Shown in pieces: positions 1 to 12,900 of a DNA stretch of 64,000 nucleotides. The first letter of the stretch is position 1. Every line of letters starts with the position of its first letter. Both the position numbers and the translations under genes were made by a program. The DNA comes from Branchiostoma lanceolatum (taxonomy: Eukaryota > Chordata > Leptocardii > Amphioxiformes > Branchiostomatidae): assembly GCF_035083965.1 (NCBI RefSeq), contig NC_089724.1, positions 23,774,474-23,838,473 on the forward strand, written 5' to 3'. The notes beneath the pieces were generated by a model. The model worked only from the letters and a program-made list of their open reading frames with translations, searched no databases and was not told the origin of the DNA.

Positions 1-499
1 GAATCTAGCATCAAATTTTTGAAAGTTTTTAACTTTCACCAACAAAATCAATCTGTGCACCTGCCTAAAAGTTTAGCTTTTTGGTTGGTCTTTATAGCTA
101 ACCTTTTTAGCTCTCGATGGGTGTCTCATATTTCCCTTATAATTAGTCTATCTACATTGTGTATTTGACTGTTGGGGCACTGCAGAAGATCTGGCAACCA
201 GTTTTCTCCAGCTTTCTCCCTTTTCTGTCAGGGCTCCAAATTCATTCTTAGGAATAGATGCACTGGTGCGCCCAATCTAAAAATTTAGGTGCACAGAAAC
301 AATTTTGGGTGCACAACATAGTATGAAGTAAAATGCTAGCAAAACCTGACTACAAATTCACAAACCGTTCTGTTTCTTTACAGCTTGAATCTAAAAATTA
401 TATAGCTATAGTCAATATTTCACACAAGTAATACATCAAAGGTCTCAGTATTTTTTCTGACACTTTTTTGACACTTTTTTGGTCCAGTCTCTACTATCT

Positions 500-1469
500 T
501 CACAAGTTTCAGCAGCAACTACCACTATCAGTTATGGCGCAGCAAGGCCCAGAAGTCGTCATCGTGATAATCAAAAGCAAGGGAAGCATCAGGATAAGAA
601 AGTAACATTTAGTAAAGAGGGATCAGAAAACGTAGAAGATCAGAAAACGTAGAATTTAATGACCCGGTCTGCGTTGCTGTTTTAGACAAAGATGAGATCT
701 TTGTGGCAGATTGTAGGAACCAGAGAATTCAAGTCTTCAACATGTGGGGAACATTTATCCGACAGTTCCCAACAGTCGTGTCAGGTGAGCAAAAGATGGA
801 CCCACAAGATGTGGCGACAGATGGGGAAGGAAACCTGTGGGTGGTGGGCAGGGCAGAGTCAGCTGGGTTTGCTGTGCGGTACTCTACAGGCGGTAAAGTA
901 CAGCAGACGTTTGAGATTCAGAAGGCAGGATGGGGCAGAGGAGTTGCAGTGGGCACCAGGAGGAACCACATCCTCATTACACAAACCACAGGGGCAGAGA
1001 ACAACCGACATGGTGAAGTGTTGGTGTCTAGGCTAGATAGGCCATCCGTGTGTGAGAACTGTAGGTTACACACACAAAAGATATTCCTTAGTTTCTGTAT
1101 AAGCCTGCATGGGATGGGTACATGTACATAACCGTGGACAAGGAAGGAAATATCCTTGTGTCTGACCATGATAAACACTGTATCTATGTATACAGTGAGG
1201 CTGGAGAGTTTCTGTACAAGTTTGGGGGTTTGGGAAGTGGTGAAGGTAAGCTACAGGGTCCCTTTGGCATATGCTTAACCTGGGAAGGTAACATTGTTGT
1301 GGTAGACACTGTTAACAGCCGCGTGGAGCTGTTCAGCAAGACAGGGAAATTTCTCAGGCACATTTCTACGGACATGATGCGTCCGCTAGCTGTTGCCATG
1401 ACATCAAGGGAACAGCTGGTGGTGACAGATGATATAGACTGTACAGTTACTATATTTCACAAATACTGA
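500..1469 (+). pseudogene. Decayed NHL-repeat (TRIM2/3/71-like) beta-propeller gene fragment
   Basis: The translation carries NHL-type beta-propeller repeats: a block with FVADCRNQRIQVF, then DVATDGEGNLWVVG, then after a frame change YITVDKEGNILVSDHDKHCIYVY and IVVVDTVNSRVELF, ending at a stop at 1467-1469. In deuterostomes such repeats form the C-terminal propeller of TRIM-NHL ubiquitin ligases and related proteins, where they bind RNA or protein. No RING, B-box or coiled coil is visible, so only the C-terminal part is here. Two breaks argue for a pseudogene. A perfect 17-bp tandem duplication (621-637 and 638-654) shifts the frame; removing one copy would join KKVTFSKEGSENVE to FNDPVCVAVLD. 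The frame also changes between about 1040 and 1120, by indel or an unrecognised intron. Basic, polar sequence just upstream (about 530-600) fits the linker seen before such propellers. The left border is uncertain. Alternatives are a functional spliced allele or an assembly error. Confidence 0.7.
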
Positions 1470-1967
1470 ACCGATGTGAGGTGATGATTTTTAACTTTGC
1501 TCACATGTTCACTGATACAATGTAGATGACATGATTTTGCAACTCTCAATTTATTCAGTCAGGTAGGCAAGACTATCATTTTCATATAGTTTCAAGTATG
1601 AAGAGTACATTTGATGATATCAAAAATATTCTGTATACTAGTGTACAAATAATAGTCCCTTTACCTTGTAGCCTACAAAAATATCTAGGTGCACCCACAG
1701 TCAAAAATGAGTGCTCAGTTCCAAGTTCAGGTGCACAAAAGTGTGAACTCAGTGTGAAGAGACGCCACTTAAAGTTGACCTCATGGATAAAAGATCACAT
1801 TGAACTTGAGCAGCTGTGTATCGTTGTTTATTTCCCATTCTTTCAGGAAGATGTAGTGCCAACATTACAGCCCTTAAGTTTCGCACTGGTCCGGTACACG
1901 TCTGTGTGTGGATTAACTGTGATGTGAGAAACTATTGCCTCTGTAGCTTACCAGAGTAGGGTTCTTA

Positions 1968-2165
1968 TACTGTAAATGCAGACATGTTTGCGGCGGTTTT
2001 ATTTTCGCGGTGAACTCTTTACAGCAAACTTAAAACCACCGAAAAAGGCTGTTCCATTGTGTGACTGTAGCGCTACTATTGTTTCAAACACGAACTCAAA
2101 ACCACTGCCAACACTCCATTTTCTCCCTATCGTGAAATTAAATCCCACAAACATTTCTGCATTTA
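1968..2165 (+). repeat. Dispersed repeat family R1 (copy 1)
   Basis: Starts near TGTAAATGCAGACATGTTTG and contains a block of the type GCGGTGGTTTTATGTTCGCGGT, then CGAACTCAAAACCACTGCCAACAC. Recognisable relatives occur at 15722-15905 and 28010-28205, with the same order of blocks but many substitutions. The left GCGGT..TTCGCGG block and the right CACCGCGAACACGC block are partly complementary, so it may be a degenerate inverted-repeat element. Confidence 0.6.
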
Positions 2166-3309
2166 CAGTACTTCCCAGCATAACTTGCAATACCCATTCC
2201 ACAATACACATCATAAATGGCTGACTGTGACCAATAAGCATGTTAACTTGTCATGTTGCATTTGACAGTGCAATAACTGCAATTTGAGAAGTAGATTTTA
2301 TTCTCTAATGAATTGTCAAAAGACTTGAGTAGTCCACGAGACTGTCTGACTTGTGATAAACACTTAAGTAGACCATCTCGGCAAATATTCACTTCAAATA
2401 TGTTGGCCAAACTTAACGATACCACTGTGTTTTCCATTTCCATTGGTCCACCAGCCTGACTTTGCTCCCAGAGACTCGTCCGACTGACCAGCCTTATTAG
2501 TCTGTTAGATGACCGTATTGCTAGCCGGCTCTGCTGACCTTCCATATATTGGTCAATAACATGCAAGCATCATGAGCTGTTCCTGCACAGTACCACTGAG
2601 AGGGTTTTACATGCACATGTATCTACTGAAAAATAAAAGGATCTTGTCGCTGCAAGTACAGATGCAAACAAAATATATCATTTAAATTTCAGGCCAGTGA
2701 AAAGTTGGTTCGGGCCAGAAGATTTTTTCATGTACTTGCCCTATACATGTACATGTATATGGCCAGCAAACTTGTCCAACCCTGTTTTACCCCTAGCACC
2801 ATCACACCCAACATTTTCTATTGTCAGCTAGTTTAGATTTGTAAGACAGTTACATGTAACATTGCACGTAACTTGAGGTCCTTTGCCTTTGCGCACCCAA
2901 ATGGGCTCATTGTTTGTTACAGAGAATTCTTGGAATGTTTATATGTTTTTGGTCTAAACAAATTGAACGCACTTCTGTCACAAAAAGGAACATGTCTCCC
3001 ATAACAGACAGGTCATTGAACAGAATTGTTTAGGGGTTGTGGATACATGTACAACATTGTCGGCTGTTTTAAGGACTATTGTAACAATTGTTCAGAGAGA
3101 TGTCTGACTGTTGGAGCGTATATCCTGAGTTTAGAGATGTTGTAGCAATGTAACGCTTGGAGGACTGGTTTACCCCAGTTTAAGTTTTGATCACATGGAT
3201 GGATAGCACATGATGGAACAATGTTTTCAAAGTTTATGTGTTCAGTCGATTAACTAGTTTGTGTAGAACATATACTTATTCACTGATGAAATGGTAGCCA
3301 CTACATTAG

Positions 3310-3605
3310 TTAGCGTGCATAGTCCAGTGGTTAGCAATCTTGCCTCTGGAACTACATGTAGAAGCCGCAAGCTTGATCCCGGCTGTGTCGCTCACCCGAC
3401 ATGCACACTACTGGAAAGGGTCGCAGTCCTTGGGACGGGACGTTAAGCCATGGTCCAACATTTATTGTGATTGTCGAAAAGAGATAGGGGAATTTCCCTG
3501 GTACAATGAACCTGTAAATACTGTACATAGCGTCTTCTCTCGTGCGACCAGTGGAAGATTACAATGTAGCTCTTCAGTGAGCTAAACTGGATCGAGATCA
3601 CTTTA
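3310..3605 (+). repeat. tRNA-derived SINE-like repeat
   Basis: Begins with an A-box-like stretch (AGTCCAGTGGTTAGCAATCT) followed by a B-box-like GCTTGATCCCGG, as in a tRNA-related SINE head. The body follows with GGACGGGACGTTAAGCCATG and ends near AACTTTTTTACATTTC. It does not fold as an intact tRNA. Confidence 0.55.
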
Positions 3606-3769
3606 ACTTTTTTACATTTCAAGTTAAACAAGCAAGAAAATGTACAGAACTGTTCTTTTTCAAGCCTACATTCAATAAGACATTTGATCATTCACATTTC
3701 GTATTTGCCTTTTCAATCTACCAATGACATGGAATCACCCATTAAATAGGGAGATCCCTAGGGCTCTGT

Positions 3770-3995
3770 AGCAGTCTCATAGTTGAGCTCCCGGTTCCAA
3801 TGAATAATTGCTAACTGGGAGACCCTGGTTCGATCTTGGGTCAGGACATGTCAGTTGGGGCTGCACCAGTCTTTCAGACGTGACGTATAATGAGGGTCCC
3901 ATGTTTAAGGACTGCCAACCCCTCCCTGTAAAAAATACCCTGCTACGTACTGAAACAGCAAGGAAACTTAAGCTTGCTGCCCTACATGTATACAT
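3770..3995 (+). repeat. SINE-like repeat, family S1 (copy 1)
   Basis: Contains CTAACTGGGAGACCCTGGTTCGATCTTGG (a B-box-like core), then TTGGGGCTGCACC and GTAAAAAATACCCTGCTAC. A second copy with the same block order is at 7520-7755 in intron 7 of gene A, and a 3' fragment (ATATACCCTGCTGCTGAAAT) is near 10530. Confidence 0.6.
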
Positions 3996-5173
3996 TTGTA
4001 TTCCACTGGGCACTACTGTAACAAGGGTCCGCGAAGGAACAAACAAAGGCATTGAATATTGTCCTTTCAAACTACTCTGCCAATTGTTAGCCTTACTACA
4101 TGTATATGAATGTGTATACAATGTCATTGCAACATACTAAGTAAATCAAAATGTATTTCAAAGATGTAGGTTTGTGTGAAACTTAAATAAAATTATATTC
4201 TACATCATACCCTCATCTTGTTGGAGCATTACAAAACTAAAGACTAAAATCTAAGAAAACTTGCTTAGCTAAATTACATGTAGTGACTGTGTTTAAGATT
4301 TGCTGACATTTTCGATGACTCATGCATGCGTTTGTCTGTTGTGGGGAGGACAGAAATAGAAATGGCATGTTTTAGGTTGACAAAGAACAAATAAATATCT
4401 ATGACTTTGCTTTGTCTGGTTGTTGAAAATGACTGTTGACAACATTTCAAAGAATCGCAAAAATGTGTTAACAGAGACAGGGGCAGTGCCCTGGATAGAA
4501 AATGTTGCTCTTGTTCACCAGTACCTTGTCGAGTGGCACATACATGTACATGTAGGCCAGCAAGTTTCCTTGCTGTTTCAAATGAACCTGTCAATTTTCC
4601 GAATGTTTTCTGAAAGTAGAAAAATGAAGCAATAGTCCGCTACCCCAAAATAACAAAAAATAGATAGGCCAGGCATTATTACAGGAAAAAAGATAATCGT
4701 CAATTAATTGTCTTCATCGGTATCTTTTCCGTCCTTCCCTGATAATGTAGCAACACATTGTCCTCTTGTCTATGTTAAATTCTTGAAGCCCTATCTCGTG
4801 ACAGAAGCGTGTTGCAATTGACAGCAGTGGCCCCCTGCCTCACCGTTTATGTTCCTTCTTGTGATAATAAGTAGCCCGTGCTATTAGCGAGCCTCACAAC
4901 AGGTGATTAACATTTTTTTCACTGAAAAGGGGTACCAGGGACGACAGAACAACTTCCGAATAATCAGAGTCGTATTTGTTGATGGTCCGTTACAAACAGA
5001 GTAAATGAAGCATCCTACAATGTATCTTCGTGGTTGATTATATTCATATTCCAATATCATAAATGAAAGGGTTTCACTAATCCAATTTTGGTTGCTCAAT
5101 GATCGCTGTCTACTTGAAAGGGGGCTATACAAGGTATGATTCTGAAAGAAACAGCACTTTACCTACTTCACAG

Positions 5174-5223
5174 ACATGCACACACGCACACAGACAGACA
5201 GACAGACAGACAGACATGCATAC

Positions 5224-5258
<35 letters not shown>
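5174..5258. repeat. Compound microsatellite (CAGA)n / (CA)n
   Basis: CACACG/CAGACA units followed by about 17 CA dinucleotides and ATATATG. Simple sequence only. Confidence 0.95.
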
Positions 5259-5262
<4 letters not shown>

Positions 5263-5739
5263 GTAACCATTTCTATCCTTACAGCATGATTATGTAACGC
5301 CAAACGTTAGATATCCCTTATCATTTTGGTCAATTGTATTTCTCATTAAGACGTCTTGGCTTGATTAACCATCCTGATCATCGATCTGTTATTTTACAAG
5401 ACCAGGTTATGTATGATCGGTGGACAAAGAAATGCTCTCTGAACAGTCACTGCAAGCAATCTTTAGTGTCTTTTTTGCACACCAGCATGGCGATATGACT
5501 TCTAAAACTGAGATATGATTTCCACTAGACAATGACCGCTGAGTGGCCAAAACTGGACTTTTGTGAGCCTTGAACCTTCAAATTGTTTTAATGTGTTCTT
5601 TGCCAATGAAATTCGTTGACAGACTTGTCAAATTTGTTAAAATTTCGTGGTCTCAGCCTCTTGTAGAAAGTGGGCGTTAAGGACACAGAAATTGTGGAGG
5701 GGTAGTTGATGTTAACTATAGACCCCCATTGGACTAGAC

Positions 5740-5945
5740 TGCAATCTCGCTACGACCTAAATTGGATTTGTGTAACCCTTGATTTCATGATTGAAATATC
5801 ATGCAAAGTGTAAAAAGTATGACTGAAAATACAATAAAGCACACAAAGCATAAAAAGAGTTTTTTTACCTATGAAATTCGTTGAGCGATCTGTCAAATTT
5901 TAGGTCGCAGCGATTTCGCCGCCCTAGCTAGTGGAATGGGGATAT
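5740..5945. repeat. Dispersed repeat related to the 33.85-34.07 kb inverted-repeat element
   Basis: Shares, in the same order, GGATTTGTGTAACCCTTGA, ATATCATGCAAAGTGTAAAAAGTATGA, AAAGCACACAAAGCATAAAAAG and a terminal GGTCGCAGCGATTTCGCCGCC with the element at 33846-34069. Its termini are more decayed. Confidence 0.55.
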
Positions 5946-6411
5946 TATTGAGGAGTGGGGTTCTACTAATTAAGCAGAATAGATCCAAATGATCACACCA
6001 CACTTCAAATATCTCCACATTCTATTTATTTATATCTCGAGTAGGATAGACAGGTTAAAATAGAAATCTATCACTAGATGTTTTGGAAGCCGCATTGTAG
6101 TACAGGTATTTATCAATCTTAAGTTTTAAAAGCGAGGTCACAGAAAAAACACTGTAAAACGATTGTAAATGATTAAAGAGGCAAGTCGACAGTTATGTTA
6201 TGAACACCAATAGGAAGTCTTAGGTTTATATGCCGTTGTATGTTTGAAGTGCAGATACGCTTAGAACGCTCTTACAAATGTGTTAGAATTAGTGCTGCAA
6301 ATCATCGTTAATGGAAGGGATTTGTCCGTTAATTATAGATTTTGCTTCTACATTCGAATCGTTGTCGTTAGGCTGGGCGCGGTTGTCGTTTGACCGGATG
6401 TGACGTGTCGT

Positions 6412-6669
6412 CTAAAGAGGGACATTTCTGTTGAACGCCGGCGTGCTGTAGACGTTCCCACCTTTCTGATAGTAGCAGACCAGGATGTTGTTGGGTTTGT
6501 TGTCGGACCTGCCACAGCCGACAGCGCCGGTCTCCTTCCACATTATCTGAAGAAACAGCAGCGAGTTTTTAAGTTTCGTGACATTTTCATAACTCAAGAC
6601 AAGACATGCGTGGCCAAGGAATATGGACATTTTGTACCATTGGCTAGGAGTGTTTGTGTGTGCATGCAC

Positions 6670-6749
<80 letters not shown>

Positions 6750-6868
6750 GAGTGTGTGTGTTTGTGTGTGTGTGTGTGTGTGAACTTGTATCTATCAACA
6801 TGTGTAATGTCTACATGTACATTTGTATCTATCCATTAATAAGTCAATCAACCCATCCATGTTTGTAA

Positions 6869-6911
<43 letters not shown>

Positions 6912-9900
6912 AGAATGAAGAGTGAAATCAAGTAATGCCAGCAATCTACATGCATGTGTATAGCAGGACAAAAGCAATCTTTACAAACCTGAGTATAGTG
7001 GCCATACAGCCTGATACCACTGCGGGTAACACCTCTCCCATTCCTCCGGAAAGCCTTGTAGTACTTCTCCTCGTCATACCAGGCCTCGATGGCATTTTTG
7101 TACATGCTGCTCCCAGTACAGTCCGGGACGTCCGACCAGGTCCAGTACAGGTTCTCTCCGTGCCTACAGAGAACACACACATCAACAATATGAGAATGAT
7201 CCTCTCAATGCAATGAACCTATTATTTTATGCTAAGGTGGGGGAGGGCGGTTGCAACTTTTGTGTAACAACGTTTTAGCAGGACATAATCAAACAGTGTA
7301 GCAGTACGAATTAGCTTCAACACCTTAATAAAAGGGTTTCAGTTTTTCAATTATTTTGCCCAAGAAGAAATTTTCTGTAAGCGCATGTGCGTTGGACTGC
7401 GGTTATACCTCTGCAACTAAACTCTGAACTGAAGTTGCTCTCAGCTATGTGATATACAAGTTGCATATACCCGGCTATACAGCCATCTCTGTCTGCAACA
7501 CTCAGGGATGCCCCTATAGCTGACAACTGGTAGCAGCCTCACAATTGAGATCCTGGTTTCAATTAGTTGCTAACTAGGGGACCCCGGTTCTATCTTCGGC
7601 CAGGACATCTCGGTTGGGGCTGCACCCGTTTTTCGGAAAAATGTTGGGTCCCGTGTTTGAGGAGGTGCCTCGATCATGTTAAAGCTTAAGGGGGAACCCC
7701 TTCCAATGTGAAAATATACCCTGCTACTGAAACCCGATGGGTCACTAGGCACTTCAAGGGTCTTAAAGGCACCCAGAGCATTTTATGAGGTTTGAAACTG
7801 GAAATATTCTAGTTGCTGTAATTTGTATGAAATTGACATTCAAAGCCACTGTTTACCACATTTGTATGCGGATTTCTTATCAAAAGTGCTCAAAAGCGGC
7901 ACAAAAATAACTTAAAAGGTACGTGGTGATCTTTTAGTTTCATGTGCCTAGTGTAAATAGACCGATACCATAGCCTCGCCCACCTCCGTCAAAACGTAGA
8001 AATGCAAAATAAAATCATAAAAATGCAAGTATTTGGCGGCCATGCAGTCACCCTCTCATTGGTCGAAACGCTAATTGTGATGGACAGTCCGGATCAGTCT
8101 ATTAGGGCTTGGATATTCTATCAGTTCTCACCACACAACGACATCGTATCTTTGCTCCTTTAATGTCGATATGTAATGGTATAGTGTTACTGAAACTTAC
8201 TATGTGTAGGGATGACTAGAAATTGGAGTTATTTTATTCAAGTTTCAAGCCTCATTAAATGCTCTGGATGCCTTTAACGAACGAACAAAAACGAACAATG
8301 GTGACTTACACCACGTTCTTCCCTTCCACAGCCCAGGTACGCTCCGCCTGTGAGGAGTGCTCCAGTGGATAAGTTCTCGGGTTCGCGTCATATCGGGCCT
8401 TCAGTTTCTTCGCGTACCGCCTCGCCTCTTGTGCACACATCTGTACCATGAAACAGTCAAAATGTGTCATGAATCACAACATCGATATTTGCAGAAAAAT
8501 ACTCCTCACAACAAACCTTTCATCTTCTAACAAAGCTTTCTAGCGATAACATTGCTTAAAGGTTAGGTTAAATCAAATGGAAAGTCTCCATTCTACTTAA
8601 GCTGTTAGCTAGCAGGGGGTCCAGGGGGCTTTTGGACTAAGAAAAAAGGGAAATCCTCCCCCCCTAATTTTTTTAGCGGAAATACAGCTGCATTACCGTA
8701 GAAATCCACAAGGGGGCCCATTATCGACTGTTATCCCGACCCCTACCCATATACCAAATAGACATCAGGATCCATCCACAGCTTCTCGTTATGCTGTTCA
8801 CATGCAGACAGACAGACACACAAACAACACCTAAAACATAACCTTGGCGAAACCGAATGTAATAATTCATTGGAAGATATGACCAAACACTGGTGTGCTC
8901 ACCGGGTCCCAGGCCATGGGAGGTGCGTTCTTAATGGCCCGCTTCTTGTTGTGGGCTTCCAAACAGTGTTGTTCGAACACTTCTGTGTTAAAAAGCAACA
9001 ACAATTTTGTAAAGAAGAGACCCACATCAAATGAATAAAAGCACCAATAGAAGACTAGGAAATCAATTCGAGAGTTCATCTGTGTTTGTAGAAACCATTT
9101 TGAAGGCAAAGTTGATCTGTAATTTCCTAAACACAAAAATTGGTCTTATCCAAACCCCTTTACATCAGCGACTTACAACCTTAAACTTTCTGCACCTCAT
9201 AATCCACTGTTGATCGAGTCACGTGTTGTAATCTGCATAACGTGATGTCAAAGAAGCGGCGGATTGCTTGACATAGACTGGAGTTGGACAGTGGAAGATT
9301 TGGGCACGTCCAGTTTTTTGTGTGTTGGAAATTACATAACATGTACAGTTCAACTTTGCAACTGTTCACAGGAAATACAATACCGTTGTGTTAACTACAT
9401 GTATATGTCTCATATTCATGAAAATACTTGAAAGATCCAGCTTACCGTCCTCATTTGGGTCTATCACTGCAAAACGAAGAAAAACGTGTTATTTTGATGT
9501 CGGTACATGTAAAACTACCACTCTTAGAGCTCGAGCAGGAGAAATAAGCCCCATTCACCGATCGCTAGACTATCTGACTTCTTTTTTAAGTTAGCATCTA
9601 CTAACATAATTCTACCAGGGTACATAATTCCGCCACCATGAAAAGAGACGTCCAAACAGATCCCCACACAACGTCCCCCAGTATAATGCACTCCTGTATA
9701 TCTAAACTATGCATACCTGGGGGTGCTGCACTAGAGATCTATCAAACACACTGTTTTTTTTGTCAAAGTGGCGGATTTATGTAACCCAGTGTATTAATGT
9801 TAATGTAGATTATAGGAAACTGTGCTCGACGTTTATAAGTCTAATGTAGCTACATGTACATAATCAGTTATAGATGTAAATAAGGTTACAATGTGCTTGA

Positions 9901-12900
9901 CCGTCTGGATTATGAATCGATATTTGATAATCGGGAATCCTATAAGCCGAAATGAAATTTGACAACAAGAGCAAAACACGGTACTACTAGTATCACGACA
10001 CACGCAATTCACATATCATCGAGATGTCATGAATGCGACTGCAAGGTAAGAACAAAAAGATTTCACAAATATGACGAGATCAACAAATTGATAGATCTCT
10101 TGGTAATCTTTCTGTGAGCGATCAATAATCTGCAAAATATTTCAATGATCTCAGAATTATCTCTCAATGATTTTAGTGACGAATGATTTGTTTATCAGGT
10201 TGGTCTGTCGGATCAAAACGGGGCCTTACCAGGGCAAAGCCCGGAGCTGTTCTTGCAGCATACTTCGGCCAACCCCTTCAGAGCCCTCCCCAAGCTGAGG
10301 ACGTGGTCACAGACGGGTTGGAGTAAGATATCCTTACACACTTCCTCTGTGATAACGAATTAGAAACAAAAAACAGTTGTAAACATTGATATAAAATCTA
10401 TACATTAAGCTTTGAACTCATAGAAAAAGGACCGGTATCTTATAGAATCCTGCATTAGACTGTAAGCGCGCTATCTCAATGTTTCCAATCCGTAAGTGTT
10501 CGAGGAGGGCTAGTAACCAATCCCTGAAATATACCCTGCTGCTGAAATAACAAGAAAAGTTATGGCCTATGTGCCACTAGAGGCACTACAAGAGTCTGAG
10601 CGAATACATCAAGAACAATACTGTGTAGTTAGCAAGATGACCTCCCCTTCTTTTCAAGAGACCCGCTTCTTAAAGTAATTGTAAACGGGTCATGTCTGAC
10701 ATATCTTTGGTTCTGACAAGCTTCCAAGGGTGTGGTCAACTTGAAATCAACTCAGTCGCTCATAAAATGTGAACAACCAAATAAGATAATTCAGTCTCAA
10801 GAAGAGATGTTCTTGTACGTTTGTGCCAAATTTCAACTCATTTCATGCAAAAATAAAACTATTGAGCTACAGGAAGACTTCTAACAACGAGTTTGCGAGA
10901 CAGACGTGTGCGCGCGAGTGTAAGCTACGGCGCGGTCTCACTCGCCTTAGGTCGTCGTTAAGATTTTGATGATTGTAGAACATTCAAGCAGGCTGTGACA
11001 GAACCAACCGCCGACAAGGATCTAAGACAACCTTTTCTGTAAGACGACAGCTTAATTCTGAAGGACACGGCCACAGCTATCCCAAGAATTACCTCGGTTT
11101 GCGATCGCACTCCGATCTTACGGCGGTCGTGCGACATATGTGACCGAGCGATTACCTTCATTGCTCGGAGGACACAGCCCACACGACTTCTGGCAGAAGA
11201 TGCCCATGAACTGATGGGAATAGTCGCAGGCCCCGTCAGCTGCCCAGTATCGACAGGCACACTTGTCGTGGTACAGGTCCTCACAGCCGTCTGCGGTATG
11301 CGTCTGGGTTTGGACATAGAGAGAAAACAAGTCAGCTATATAGCAACCAAAAAAAAACCATGACCACAGTTTGCATAGAACACGAAATATGTTGGGTTTT
11401 TTCGGGTGGGTATGACATAAATGAAATACAACACGGTGTATTCCGCATCACCCTCGGTCCCGGCCCTGCCGCGGGTCGAATCGCTCTCCGGCCGAACATA
11501 CGACCCGCGGTCGGGCGGGTACCTCGGGCGATGCGGAATACACCGATGCGGCCTGGGTATGATATATATTTTCAGAATACAACACGGTGTATTCCGTATC
11601 GGCAGAGGTACCAGCCCGATGGCGGGTCGTATCGCCTGAAGGCCGGAGGGCGATTCGACCCACGGGAGGGCCAGGACCGAGGGTCGAATCGCCCGAGAAA
11701 ACGAAATGCGCCAGACATTGAGAAAAGTTGGTGTTCTCGAACAAAATAATTGAAGCAGCCGCAATTCCAACGACCGAATCCATTATCCAGTATCCAATAA
11801 ACAGCGGCGCATCCGCACTCTAAATGCATTCTAAATATTCTACAGAAGCCCGTGTGATAAAAGTAGAACCCCGTGTGATACGGCAAATTTTCACATGATG
11901 CGGAACACCGGTATCGAACGTTTTCGCCCCCCAGGTATGACATAGATATTTTTAGAATACAACACGGTGTATTCCGTATCGGCCGAGGTACCGGCCCGAC
12001 CGAAGGCCGAAGGGCAATTCGACCCGCGGGAGGGCCTGGACCGAGGGTGATGCGGAATACAACGTGTTGTGTTATATATTTATGTTATACTCGATCACCC
12101 TAAAAATTACATTTCCATGCGAAATGCTCCAGAAGTTGAGAAAAATTATAACAACATCGATTCCAACAGCGGCGCATCCGGCGCACTCGAAACTCCCAAA
12201 GTATAAAACAATGATGCTGATGTGCTAACATGGGGAAGAAAATGTCAATTTCATACAGATTTCCTTAGCCAGAATACTTCCAGTTTTACCCCCTGATATT
12301 TCTCAGGGCGACTCTAATATTCTATGGAAGCCCGTGTGATAAAAGTAGAAGCCCGTGTGATAACTCATGTTATCACCCGGACCGGAACATCCGTATCGAA
12401 CGTTTTCGCGGCCCAGGTATGACATGGATATAGAATACAACATGCTGAAAATGTCGACTTCACCTCTCTCTTCTTGCGATCCTCTGGTTCCGCTTCACCC
12501 AGGTACCTCTGGATATTCGCATCCGTCAGGATCTTCTCCACGTCCTCTGGCAGCGACGGAGTTTCCATAGCGGCATCCGGGATAGTCACTTCCGCATTGT
12601 CTATAAAAAAGGCGGCAAATGATCAATTGCACAGCCTTGTGTGATCAGTCAATATCTCGCATCGCCTCTTTTCTTGTGACCAAACGTACGTCTGCATTTT
12701 TCTGCCAGCGAAAAAGAACAGAGAGAGAGAGAGAGAAACACAGAGAGAAACACGCATAGAGAGAAACACACACAGAGGGGGAGAGAGGAACACAGAGGGA
12801 GAAACACAGCACACACACACACACTGAAACAAACAGCCACACGACGATTGTTGTCTTCATTTAAATCCCCCGCGTGTTTTGAGGCAAATTACTACCCCAT

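Larger units (their letters stand above)
1470..6411. other. Intergenic region, repeats only
   Basis: I see no convincing coding exon here. The stretch holds dispersed repeats and SINEs listed separately, several ATG-rich and TACATGTA-rich segments, and microsatellites. Open frames in this region have no recognisable domain, no paralogue elsewhere in the window and no splice-site support. Confidence 0.6.

Noticed and set aside
6412..6839. Cys-Val and His-Thr repeat open frames over the TG tract
   Set aside because: Artefacts of the microsatellite in intron 8 of gene A; only the minus-strand 6412-6546 part is a real exon.
11336..11943. Several overlapping 110-144-aa frames on both strands
   Set aside because: The symmetric GC-rich palindromes lack stops on both strands; no domain and no agreement with the gene A splice model.
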